Origin: an uncultured Eubacterium sp.
GTDB lineage: Bacteria > Bacillota > Clostridia > Lachnospirales > Lachnospiraceae
Assembly: GCA_958446835.1 (NCBI GenBank)
Contig: CAUCXT010000082.1
Location: forward strand, 1 to 6,111
Reading direction: 5' to 3'
DNA: 6,111 bases
The position numbers and the translations under genes were made by a program. Below are positions 1 to 6,111 of this stretch, one piece after another. The notes beneath the pieces are model-generated. The model was not told the DNA's origin and ran no database searches. It saw only the letters and a program-made list of their open reading frames with translations. The first letter of the stretch is position 1, and the number at the start of each line of letters is the position of its first letter.

Positions 1-3000
1 CCTGAACTTCAAGGCTTGTGATAAGCGCATGCGCTGTATCAAGGGATGTGAGGACATTGACACCTGTCTCAATTGCATGACGGCGGATTAAGAAGCCATC
101 ACCGCTGTGCTCTATACCGTTTGATGGGCTGTCGATTACAAGGTCAATCTTGTGCTCAAGAATGAGGTCAAGAAGTGTAGGTGCCTCCTGCTCAAGCTTG
201 TTTACCTTGATTGCGTTAACCCCTCTCTCATTTAAGTACTTTGCAGTTCCGTAGGTTGCATATATCTTGTAGCCAAGCTTCTCAAAACGCTGTGCTATGT
301 CAACAACATCCGGCTTATCCTCATCCTTTACAGTAATGATAATCTGCTTGTGCTTTGGAAGGTTAACTCCGGCACCCTGGAATGCCTTGTAGAGCGCTTC
401 ATTAAACTGCTTTGCGATACCAAGACACTCACCTGTCGACTTCATCTCAGGTCCAAGGCTGATATCAGCGCCTCTGATTTTTTCAAATGAGAATACAGGC
501 ATTTTAATCGCAATGTAATCTGCCTTAGCCTGAAGTCCCGGTGTATAGCCCATACTCTTGATTGTATGTCCTGTTATGACGCGCGTTGCAAGCTTGACAA
601 TAGGAATTCCGGTAACCTTGCTGATGTACGGAACAGTTCTTGATGAACGAGGATTTACCTCGATTACATATACGTCATCATGGCTTACAATGAACTGGAT
701 ATTGATAAGTCCCTTTACATGGAGAGCTCTCGCAAGCTTGCCTGTGTAATCTTCAAGTGTAGCGATAACCTTGTCATTAAGGCTCTGTGCAGGATATACG
801 GAGATTGAATCTCCCGAATGGATACCTGCTCTCTCGATATGCTCCATGATACCCGGAATAAGGATGTCCTCGCCATCGCACACCGCATCTACCTCAATTT
901 CCTTACCTACGATATACTTGTCGACAAGAACCGGGTGCTCCTGAACCTGTCTGTTGATTATGTTCATAAACTCAACTACATCATCATCCGATACCGCAAT
1001 CTGCATGCCCTGTCCACCAAGCACGTACGAAGGTCTTACAAGCACAGGATAACCAAGCTCATGTGCTGCATTCAGCGCCTCATCAACGGTGAATACTGTA
1101 TGTCCCTTTGGTCTTGGAATAGCACACTTTTCAAGAATCTCGTCAAAGAGCTCCCTGTCCTCAGCCGCATCTACATCCTCGGCGCTTGTTCCAAGGATAG
1201 GAACGCCCATCTCCATAAGGCTCTTGGTAAGCTTGATTGCCGTCTGTCCACCGAACTGTACTACAGCTCCGTCCGGCTTCTCAAGCTCAACAATATTCTC
1301 AACATCCTCCGGTGTGAGCGGCTCAAAATAGAGCTTGTCCGCAATATCGAAATCGGTACTTACTGTCTCCGGATTGTTATTTACAATGATTGTCTCATAG
1401 CCTTCCTGCTTGAACGCCCATGTACTGTGAACTGAACAGTAGTCGAACTCGATACCTTGTCCGATTCTTATAGGACCGGAACCAAGCACAAGAACCTTCT
1501 TCTCAGGATGTGTCTTTATAACTTCGTTCTCACTCTTGAAGCATGAGTAATAGTAAGGTGTCGTAGCTTCAAACTCAGCCGCACAGGTATCAACCATCTT
1601 GAATGCCGCATGGATACCATATTCATTTCTTAGAGCCTTGATATCCTTGGTTGTCTTTCCTGTAAGTCTTGCAATCACATTGTCCGGGAACTCAATTCTC
1701 TTAGCCTCTAAAAGAAGCTCCTTGGTAAGAGGCTGTGTCTTAAGAGCGTTCTCCATCTCCACAAGAATAGCAATCTTATCTATAAACCACACATCAATCT
1801 TGGTGATGTCATGGATTATCTCGTAGGTAACGCCCCTTCTTATAGCCTCCGCAATGACGTAGATTCTTCTGTCATCTACTCTATTTAACATTTCGATAAT
1901 CTCTTCGTCCGAATATCCGGAATAATCCTCGTTCATAAGGCAGTCCACATGCTGCTCAAGTGAACGGATAGCCTTCATGAGTGCACCCTCAAAGTTAGTG
2001 CAGATACTCATTACCTCACCGGTAGCCTTCATCTGTGTGGTGAGCTTTCTTGAGGCATGGATAAATTTATCAAAAGGAAGTCTCGGAATCTTAACTACAC
2101 AGTAGTCAAGTGCAGGCTCAAAGCTTGCGTAAGTCTTTCCTGTAATTGCGTTCTTAATCTCATCAAGTGTATATCCAAGTGCAATCTTAGCCGCAACCTT
2201 CGCAATAGGATAACCTGTCGCCTTGGAAGCAAGTGCCGATGAACGGCTTACTCTTGGGTTAACCTCGATTACACAGTACTCAAAGCTTGTCGGATGAAGA
2301 GCGAACTGTACATTACAGCCACCTGTAATCTGAAGCTCATTGATGATGTTGAGCGCTGAAGAACGAAGCATCTGGTACTCTTTATCCGAAAGCGTCTGGC
2401 TAGGTGCAACAACGATACTGTCTCCTGTATGAACTCCGACAGGGTCTAAGTTCTCCATGTTACATACCGTAATGCAATTGCCGGCGCTGTCTCGCATAAC
2501 CTCGTACTCGATTTCCTTCCAGCCTGCGATACATCTCTCAACAAGCACCTGACCAACTCTCGAAAGACGAAGTCCGTTGGAGAGAATCTCAACCAGCTCC
2601 TCCTCATTCTTAGCAATACCGCCGCCGCTGCCGCCAAGTGTGTAAGCAGGACGAAGAACAACCGGATATCCGATTTTATTGGTAAATTCAATACCATCCT
2701 CAACATTCTCAACAACAAGCGAAGGTGCACAAGGCTCGCCAATCTTCTCCATAGTTGTCTTGAACTCAAGTCTGTCCTCTGCCTTCTTGATTGTAAGCGC
2801 GGTTGTACCGATGAGCTTTACATTATGCTCCTCAAGGAAACCCGTCTCGGCAATCTCCATCGCAAGGTTAAGACCAGCCTGTCCTCCAAGTGTAGGAAGG
2901 ATGCTGTCCGGCTTCTCCTTTATGATAATCTGTTCAAGAGACTTTATTGTGAGAGGCTCGATATACACCTCATCCGCAATATCCTTATCTGTCATAATAG

Positions 3001-3157
3001 TAGCAGGATTGGAGTTTACAAGTACTACCTCAATGCCCTCCTCCTTGAGAGAACGGCACGCCTGTGTTCCCGCATAGTCAAACTCAGCCGCCTGTCCGAT
3101 TACAATAGGACCTGAACCGATAACCAATACTTTTTTAATATCCTTATTCTTAGGCAT
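1..3157 (-). CDS. carB: Carbamoyl-phosphate synthase large subunit, 3' end cut by window edge
   Basis: CarB makes carbamoyl phosphate from bicarbonate, two ATP and ammonia tunnelled from CarA, feeding pyrimidine and arginine synthesis in the cytoplasm. I translated 1052 codons without a stop or frameshift. The two homologous halves are plain: GSGPIVIGQAAEFDYAG at residues 14-30 and GSGPIRIGQGIEFDY from 560. Each half has an ATP-grasp site: LRPAYTLGGSGGG (168-180) with EVNPR (298-302), and LVRPSYVLGGQGM (706-718) with EVNPR (833-837). Residues 935 onward are the MGS-like allosteric domain, with TYGT (968-971) and K987, the latter matching the E. coli nucleotide-binding Lys993. E. coli Asn1015 aligns with D1009 here (by-eye alignment). 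E. coli CarB has 1073 residues, so only about 15-20 are missing. The start ATG overlaps the carA stop by one base and has a strong Shine-Dalgarno. Function is very secure; effector type is not. Confidence 0.98.
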   Translation of the reverse strand, partial: MPKNKDIKKVLVIGSGPIVIGQAAEFDYAGTQACRSLKEEGIEVVLVNSNPATIMTDKDIADEVYIEPLTIKSLEQIIIKEKPDSILPTLGGQAGLNLAMEIAETGFLEEHNVKLIGTTALTIKKAEDRLEFKTTMEKIGEPCAPSLVVENVEDGIEFTNKIGYPVVLRPAYTLGGSGGGIAKNEEELVEILSNGLRLSRVGQVLVERCIAGWKEIEYEVMRDSAGNCITVCNMENLDPVGVHTGDSIVVAPSQTLSDKEYQMLRSSALNIINELQITGGCNVQFALHPTSFEYCVIEVNPRVSRSSALASKATGYPIAKVAAKIALGYTLDEIKNAITGKTYASFEPALDYCVVKIPRLPFDKFIHASRKLTTQMKATGEVMSICTNFEGALMKAIRSLEQHVDCLMNEDYSGYSDEEIIEMLNRVDDRRIYVIAEAIRRGVTYEIIHDITKIDVWFIDKIAILVEMENALKTQPLTKELLLEAKRIEFPDNVIARLTGKTTKDIKALRNEYGIHAAFKMVDTCAAEFEATTPYYYSCFKSENEVIKTHPEKKVLVLGSGPIRIGQGIEFDYCSVHSTWAFKQEGYETIIVNNNPETVSTDFDIADKLYFEPLTPEDVENIVELEKPDGAVVQFGGQTAIKLTKSLMEMGVPILGTSAEDVDAAEDRELFDEILEKCAIPRPKGHTVFTVDEALNAAHELGYPVLVRPSYVLGGQGMQIAVSDDDVVEFMNIINRQVQEHPVLVDKYIVGKEIEVDAVCDGEDILIPGIMEHIERAGIHSGDSISVYPAQSLNDKVIATLEDYTGKLARALHVKGLINIQFIVSHDDVYVIEVNPRSSRTVPYISKVTGIPIVKLATRVITGHTIKSMGYTPGLQAKADYIAIKMPVFSFEKIRGADISLGPEMKSTGECLGIAKQFNEALYKAFQGAGVNLPKHKQIIITVKDEDKPDVVDIAQRFEKLGYKIYATYGTAKYLNERGVNAIKVNKLEQEAPTLLDLILEHKIDLVIDSPSNGIEHSGDGFLIRRHAIETGVNVLTSLDTAHALITSLEVQ

Positions 3158-4230
3158 TATCTTGCACCTCCCATCATCTCTATAAATCTGTCAAAAAGAA
3201 ATCCTGTGTCAAGAGGACCTGCGCATGCCTCCGGGTGGAACTGGACTGTATACACATTCTTCTTAATATATGAAAGCCCTTCGTTCGTTCCGTCATTTAC
3301 ATTGCAAAAGCTTGGAACCGCAAGCTCAGGTGAGATTGTCTTTTCATCCACAACATAGCCATGATTCTGGCTCGAAATGTAAACCTTCCCTGTCTTTAAA
3401 TCCTTGACCGGATGGTTGGCACCTCTGTGTCCGTACTTCATCTTATGTGTATCTGCGCCTGTCGCAAGTGCCATGAGCTGATGTCCGAGACAGATTGCAA
3501 AAATAGGAACGCCGGACTCATAGAGCTTACGAACCTCGTCGATTATAGTTCCACAATCCTTAGGGTCTCCGGGACCATTAGAAAGCATAATTCCGTCCGG
3601 ATTGTCCGCAAGAATCTCCTCTGCCGTAGTTCTCGCAGGATATACCGTAACCTTGCAGCCTCTCTTATTAAGGCTTCTCGCAATATTTCTCTTAGCGCCA
3701 AAATCCATAAGCGCTACCTTGTAGCCGTCACCGTCAAGGACATATTTCTCTGCGCAGGTAACCTTATCGACAACATTTCCCGTGCGGTACTCCTTAATTT
3801 TAGGAATAATCTCATCAAGATTATAATTTTTATTTGTGGTTATCATGCCGTTCATGGTACCCTTTTCACGGAGGATTTTAGTAAGAGCTCTGGTATCAAT
3901 ACCCGAAATACCAGGGATATCATTTTCTTCAAGGAAATTCTGGATGGTATCTTCACTTCTGAAATTACTAGGGATTCTCGATAACTCCCTGACAATAAAA
4001 CCGTCCGGCCATGGTTTGCCAGACTCCATATCTGCTCGACATATTCCATAATTACCAATCAAAGGATATGTCATCACTACCGCCTGTCCGGCATAAGAAG
4101 GGTCTGTTAACACCTCTAAGTAACCGGTCATTGAGGTATTAAAAACTATCTCGCTGATGACTTCTCTCGTTGAACCGATACTGGTTCCTTCAAATACATT
4201 TCCGTCCTCAAGAATCAGAAAAGCTTTCAT
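3157..4230 (-). CDS. carA: Carbamoyl-phosphate synthase small (glutaminase) subunit
   Basis: CarA hydrolyses glutamine and passes ammonia to CarB. The protein has 357 residues, normal for bacterial CarA. Residues 1 to about 150 are the CPSase small-chain domain (VFNTSMTGYLEVLTDPSYAGQ at 29-49, given in outline). From about 170 comes the class I glutamine amidotransferase domain, with SNGPGDP (217-223), the nucleophile C247 in AICLGHQL, SQNHGY (287-292) and the H332/E334 pair in FHPEA. The catalytic triad Cys-His-Glu is complete. An upstream in-frame ATG at 4254 would add eight residues, but the family begins at MKAFLILEDG. A GGTGG sits only 4 nt before the chosen ATG, so the Shine-Dalgarno is weak for either start. 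carB follows with a one-base overlap, so the two form one operon. The leader holds a hairpin and possible promoters. I saw no canonical PyrR-binding loop or T-box. Confidence 0.98.
   Translation of the reverse strand: MKAFLILEDGNVFEGTSIGSTREVISEIVFNTSMTGYLEVLTDPSYAGQAVVMTYPLIGNYGICRADMESGKPWPDGFIVRELSRIPSNFRSEDTIQNFLEENDIPGISGIDTRALTKILREKGTMNGMITTNKNYNLDEIIPKIKEYRTGNVVDKVTCAEKYVLDGDGYKVALMDFGAKRNIARSLNKRGCKVTVYPARTTAEEILADNPDGIMLSNGPGDPKDCGTIIDEVRKLYESGVPIFAICLGHQLMALATGADTHKMKYGHRGANHPVKDLKTGKVYISSQNHGYVVDEKTISPELAVPSFCNVNDGTNEGLSYIKKNVYTVQFHPEACAGPLDTGFLFDRFIEMMGGAR
3165..3172 (-). promoter_or_regulatory. carB ribosome binding site inside the end of carA
   Basis: GGGAGGTG on the minus strand lies within the last codons of carA (Met-Gly-Gly-Ala-Arg). 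GGAGG is 9 nt before the carB ATG. The carA stop and carB start share an A in TAATG. This arrangement usually gives translational coupling, matching the 1:1 need for the two subunits. Confidence 0.85.
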
Positions 4231-4278
4231 TATACCACCATTAATCCTTTCCATCTGTACTTTAAATCCGCTTTTTTA

Positions 4279-4298
4279 TATGCAGATTTATTTGCATA
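4279..4298. repeat. Short inverted repeat in the carA leader
   Basis: TATGCA and TGCATA flank an 8-nt AT-rich spacer, about 50 bases upstream of the carA start. It could be an operator half-site pair or a weak RNA hairpin in the leader. In such AT-rich DNA a six-base inverted repeat can also arise by chance, so no function is claimed. Confidence 0.3.
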
Positions 4299-4339
4299 AA
4301 AATTCAGTAATAATGTATATTCCATGTATGATATAAATA

Positions 4340-4368
4340 AAAATACATTATTTCCTAAATTTTCTCAA
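4340..4368 (-). promoter_or_regulatory. Possible carA-proximal promoter
   Basis: On the minus strand TTGAGA (-35, five of six consensus bases) is followed after 17 nt by TATTTT (-10, four of six). It would start RNA about 100 nt before carA, downstream of the hairpin ending at 4367. The -35 directly adjoins and slightly overlaps the T-run of that hairpin. The region is very AT-rich, so chance matches are likely. Confidence 0.3.
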
Positions 4369-4430
4369 AAAAAAAGACAGCTATACGGAGGTCATACCCT
4401 CGTTGCCTCAGGTATCTCCTTGTGTCTTTT
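4367..4430 (-). terminator. Hairpin with T9 tract: terminator of the upstream ORF or carA leader attenuator
   Basis: Read on the minus strand, AAAAGACA (4430-4423) pairs with TGTCTTTT (4379-4372), running into nine T residues (4375-4367). Inside, GGAG (4419-4416) pairs with CTCC (4390-4387), and ATACC (4415-4411) pairs with GGTAT (4398-4394). There is a 3-nt bulge, a 12-nt loop TGAGGCAACGAG, and a 3-by-7-nt internal loop between the outer and inner stems. It lies 53 nt after the stop of the 4484-4807 ORF and about 140 nt before carA. The T-run direction fits termination of minus-strand transcripts. The internal loops make it more elaborate than a plain terminator, so an attenuator or structured leader RNA is possible. 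Confidence 0.6.
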
Positions 4431-4446
4431 CCTCTAAGTTGACAAA

Positions 4447-4475
4447 AGTTTACCACAAAGTCATGCTCATTGCAA
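4447..4475 (-). promoter_or_regulatory. Possible promoter just upstream of the hairpin
   Basis: TTGCAA, 17 nt, then TAAACT preceded by TGG, an extended -10 pattern. Both hexamers match consensus at four of six positions. RNA started here would enter the 4430-4367 hairpin within about ten bases, which would make that hairpin the start of a carAB leader. This rests on motif matching only. Confidence 0.28.
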
Positions 4476-4483
4476 GTACAAAT

Positions 4484-4807
4484 TTATTTTTCTTCGCCAG
4501 CTATAATCTCTTTTACATATTCCTCGTTCTTGTCGGTGAGCTTCGATATCTGTGCGGCTGTAAGACCGTTATTGTGCATATTTATAATAAGCTGTGCCTC
4601 ACCTTTGGCAATGCCCTTTTCCATACCCTTTTCTTCGATTCCCTCACTCAGATTACACATGATATTCACATCCCTTCTAAACTTCTCCTCCACGTAAATA
4701 TCATATTCATGTTCCATTATGCTCAGCTTCTCATCCGCCATTCTTACCGAATTACTAAAATCTGTGTACAAAACTGCCTCCTTTTTGTTAAGACATTCTA
4801 TCATCAC
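4484..4807 (-). CDS. Orphan C-terminal region of an Rpn-family (PD-(D/E)XK) nuclease/transposase protein
   Basis: This 107-residue ORF resembles only the last third of Rpn-family recombination-promoting nuclease/putative transposase proteins common in Lachnospiraceae. Visible marks are MCNLSEGIEEKG (50-61), the charged repeat EKGMEKGIAKGE (59-70), and a terminal helix-turn-helix-like stretch GLTAAQISKLTDKNEEYVKE (81-100). Full proteins are about 300 residues, and the N-terminal PD-(D/E)XK nuclease core is absent. The frame upstream meets a TAA at 4834-4832, and no nuclease-like coding is seen to 4908. The start is GTG at 4807 or ATG at 4804; a GGGG tract upstream is a weak Shine-Dalgarno. A good promoter sits directly upstream. 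It may be a decaying remnant or a stand-alone small protein comparable to the intragenic RpnS antitoxins of E. coli rpn genes. Family recognition is from memory of the tail pattern, so moderate. Confidence 0.65.
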   Translation of the reverse strand: MMIECLNKKEAVLYTDFSNSVRMADEKLSIMEHEYDIYVEEKFRRDVNIMCNLSEGIEEKGMEKGIAKGEAQLIINMHNNGLTAAQISKLTDKNEEYVKEIIAGEEK

Positions 4808-4828
4808 AAAAAGGTATCCCCAAGGTTC

Positions 4829-4857
4829 ATATTATCATATATAAAACAATCCGTCAA
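4829..4857 (-). promoter_or_regulatory. Sigma-A-type promoter with extended -10
   Basis: TTGACG (-35, five of six) is spaced 17 nt from TAATAT (-10, four of six). TG stands one base before the -10, giving the extended form TGATAATAT. Predicted transcription start is near 4822, about 15 nt before the GTG of the Rpn-like ORF. It is the best promoter in the window. It could also feed carAB if RNA polymerase passes the hairpin at 4430-4367. Confidence 0.55.
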
Positions 4858-4908
4858 TAAAAATATCCCCTTACTCCCCCAATTAATTACCTTCATTCCG
4901 ACTTTAAA
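4858..4908. other. Short gap after the acetyltransferase gene
   Basis: The minus strand here is purine-rich with runs of G. It has an AATTAATT palindrome but no GC-rich hairpin followed by T residues. I therefore see no intrinsic terminator for the GNAT gene, and its transcript may run on into the next promoter region. No ORF of interest is present. Confidence 0.4.
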
Positions 4909-5355
4909 TCATCGTCGCAGCTCAACAATATACTCTGTTGTCCCCTCCTCAAATTCTCTGCGACCTGTCAAATGAAATCCATTCTTATTGTAAAACGAAA
5001 TCGCCCTCGTATTTTTCTCCAGCGCCCACAGATTATTAGCTCCCAAATCTCCTACCGCATATTCTATCAGTTTATGCCCTATCCGCTGACCTTGAAAGCA
5101 TGTGTCCACATACAATTTACAGATTTCCGTCCTATTTACCTGCATAAAAGCCTTTACAACTCCATCGTCATAGACATAAATATTTCCTAATATTTCCTCT
5201 TTTCCAAAATAATTATCTATCAGCGGAACCACCTGCATATCGCCAAAAGAATATCCCTCATCCTTGAATATGGGAAAATAATTAATTCTGTTGTTGAACA
5301 CATAAATCTCGGCTATTCTTGATAAATCCTTTCTCCCTGCTTTTCTTATCACCAT
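4909..5355 (-). CDS. GNAT-family N-acetyltransferase
   Basis: A 148-residue single-domain GNAT protein, expected to move an acetyl group from acetyl-CoA to an amine in the cytoplasm; the substrate cannot be read from sequence. The first strand and helix are MVIRKAGRKDLSRIAEIY (1-18). Motif A is LYVDTCFQGQRIGHKLIEYA (81-100): QGQRIG at 88-93 stands for the acetyl-CoA pyrophosphate loop Q/RxxGxG, with Arg91 where many members have Gly. Motif B is NTRAISFYNKNGF (115-127), followed by the strand EGTTEYIVEL (137-146). Length is normal for the family. The start is ATG at 5355, with GAGGT 7 nt before it. It begins 23 nt after the LURP-one-related gene stops, so the two are probably co-transcribed. 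Family is secure; specific role unknown. Confidence 0.9.
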   Translation of the reverse strand: MVIRKAGRKDLSRIAEIYVFNNRINYFPIFKDEGYSFGDMQVVPLIDNYFGKEEILGNIYVYDDGVVKAFMQVNRTEICKLYVDTCFQGQRIGHKLIEYAVGDLGANNLWALEKNTRAISFYNKNGFHLTGRREFEEGTTEYIVELRR

Positions 5356-5378
5356 ACTTCAAACCTCAATTTTTGTAT

Positions 5379-5852
5379 CTAATCGCTCCTCGAACATTTC
5401 TCCGCGTCAATAGCAAGCACGAACATAAGTGCAATCAGCGCATCATTCTCATCCACCACATCAATCACGTACTGGTCTGTCCAATGCAGTATTTCTTTAG
5501 ATATGGTAGCAACCGTGCATCCATCTGAACCGGTTATATTGTAATCCCACTCCAAAAAACTTCCATCTATATGCCAGCCATTGTACTCAATATCATACTG
5601 CGGCTTAAAAAATGAAAATTCTTTTTTTATACAACCCAAATATGTATCTCCAAAGTATATCTCAAACTTCGGAAGAAATGTCAATAGCCGTTCCTTAACC
5701 GTGCCAACCTCCTGCCCATACGAATCAAATATCTTCAGGCAGTGTCCCCATGACAACTGCCCCTTTACCACATACAATGTATTTCCTTGTTCATCGTAAA
5801 TATCATAGCTGTCAAACCATGAAAACATTCGCTGTTTGAAGTACATTCTCAT
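5379..5852 (-). CDS. LURP-one-related (LOR/YxjI-like) family protein
   Basis: A 157-residue protein with the layout of the bacterial LURP-one-related family, a tubby-like beta-barrel fold related to B. subtilis YxjI and distantly to phospholipid scramblases. Visible family features are the opening MYFKQRMFSWFDSYDIYD (3-20), the repeated strand pattern around LKIFDSYGQEVGTVKERL (39-56), FEIYFGDTYLGCIKKEFS (63-80), the segment DGSFLEWDYNI (96-106), and the C-terminal central helix DENDALIALMFVLAIDA (134-150). That last helix fills the barrel and is the only strongly hydrophobic stretch. There is no signal peptide. The start is ATG at 5852, with AGGGGG 8 nt upstream; an ATG two codons later is possible. 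Biochemical role in bacteria is not established. It lies between an unrecognised gene and a GNAT gene in one direction. Confidence 0.85.
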   Translation of the reverse strand: MRMYFKQRMFSWFDSYDIYDEQGNTLYVVKGQLSWGHCLKIFDSYGQEVGTVKERLLTFLPKFEIYFGDTYLGCIKKEFSFFKPQYDIEYNGWHIDGSFLEWDYNITGSDGCTVATISKEILHWTDQYVIDVVDENDALIALMFVLAIDAEKCSRSD

Positions 5853-5898
5853 CTCGCTATCCCCCTTATGTGTTTATAATAAATTGCTACATTCAAAT

Positions 5899-6111
5899 CT
5901 ACTCTATTGCCAACACAGTATAAATCTCTCCATCTTCTTTCACTTCTTTATTGTAAACATGCCTGCCAACTATTTCCAGCAGATTCCCGATATCCTCAAT
6001 ATCACTGCCAGAAAATTCAAGCACACACATATTGCTGCTCCCGTCATTGATTTCCTCATAAAAATCCTCGACTGCCACACAATATTTGTCCAGAATATCT
6101 TCAAGCGGATA
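5899..6111 (-). CDS. Unrecognised protein, C-terminal 70 residues only
   Basis: A frame is open from the right window edge to a TAG at 5901-5899, giving 70 residues whose start lies outside. The sequence is acidic, rich in Asp and Glu (for example YPLEDILDKYC at the left end and SGSDIEDIGNLLEIVGRHVY near residues 34-53), and ends in GEIYTVLAIE. It looks like a small soluble alpha/beta domain with no transmembrane segment or cysteine pair. I do not recognise a family. The reading is supported by the absence of stops through 70 codons in AT-rich DNA, balanced amino-acid use, and a stop 46 nt before the next gene on the same strand. That suggests it may be the upstream member of the same transcription unit as the LURP-one-related gene. 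Confidence 0.7.
   Translation of the reverse strand, partial: YPLEDILDKYCVAVEDFYEEINDGSSNMCVLEFSGSDIEDIGNLLEIVGRHVYNKEVKEDGEIYTVLAIE

Noticed and set aside
818..1435. 205-codon open frame on the plus strand
   Set aside because: It lies wholly antisense to carB, whose conserved motifs cover the same bases in an unbroken frame. The plus-strand product has no recognisable domain and is a shadow of codon bias in carB.
2446..2769. 107-codon minus-strand frame within carB
   Set aside because: It is in a different frame from carB, starts inside carB codons, is extremely Leu/Arg-rich, and overlaps the ATP-grasp motif region that is clearly coding in the carB frame.
3412..3984. 190-codon open frame on the plus strand
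   Set aside because: Antisense to the carA amidotransferase domain, whose catalytic residues are encoded on the other strand. No family features.
4157..4254. Upstream ATG at 4254 as the carA start
   Set aside because: It adds eight residues (MERINGGI) not found in the family, and has no Shine-Dalgarno. The ATG at 4230 begins the conserved MKAFLILEDG.
4372..4430. Hairpin as a plus-strand terminator
   Set aside because: Read on the plus strand the T-run is only TTTTCC, and there is no plus-strand gene upstream to terminate. The minus-strand T9 tract fits far better.
4231..4440. PyrR-binding antiterminator or T-box in the carA leader
   Set aside because: I looked for the conserved PyrR loop sequence and for the T-box GGTGG-type core with its long specifier stem. 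The GGTGGT beside the start codon lacks the T-box context, and no PyrR loop is seen.
4439..4444. Perfect TTGACA on the plus strand
   Set aside because: There is no -10-like hexamer at 16-18 nt (the bases there read CATGCT), and no plus-strand gene follows it.
4403..4975. 190-codon open frame on the plus strand
   Set aside because: It crosses the hairpin, the Rpn-like ORF and the end of the GNAT gene in antisense. The translation has skewed composition and no recognisable domain, and it lacks a convincing ribosome binding site.

Overview
This window reads as the chromosome of an anaerobic Firmicute of the class Clostridia, most likely a Lachnospiraceae gut or rumen bacterium (Roseburia, Butyrivibrio or Agathobacter-like). 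The basis is the character of the CarA and CarB sequences, the moderately AT-rich base composition, and a protein ending typical of the Rpn nuclease/transposase genes common in that family. Placement to genus is inference. Every gene I can support lies on the minus strand, so transcription runs from right to left.

Right part (about 6111 to 4909): three small genes in tandem. The first is the end of an unrecognised protein cut by the window edge. The second is a LURP-one-related (YxjI-like, tubby-fold) protein. The third is a GNAT-family N-acetyltransferase. The gaps are 46 and 23 nt, and the last two genes have their own Shine-Dalgarno sequences, so they may be co-transcribed. No terminator is visible after the acetyltransferase.

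Middle (about 4908 to 4231): a good sigma-A-type promoter (TTGACG, 17 nt, extended -10 TGATAATAT) precedes a 107-codon ORF. This ORF matches only the C-terminal tail of Rpn-family PD-(D/E)XK proteins and has no nuclease domain. After it comes a 253-nt AT-rich gap with a structured hairpin ending in nine T residues (terminator or leader attenuator), two possible promoters and the carA leader.

Left part (4230 to 1): carA and carB, the two subunits of glutamine-dependent carbamoyl-phosphate synthase. They are joined by a one-base stop/start overlap (TAATG), with the carB ribosome binding site inside the end of carA. CarA releases ammonia from glutamine, and CarB uses it with bicarbonate and two ATP to make carbamoyl phosphate for pyrimidine and arginine synthesis. 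carB is open for 1052 codons without a frameshift and leaves the window probably 15-20 codons before its stop.

I see no CRISPR array, tRNA, rRNA, insertion-sequence ends or phage module. No convincing new multi-gene system is present. The items most worth checking are the orphan Rpn C-terminal protein with its own promoter and the hairpin upstream of carA.
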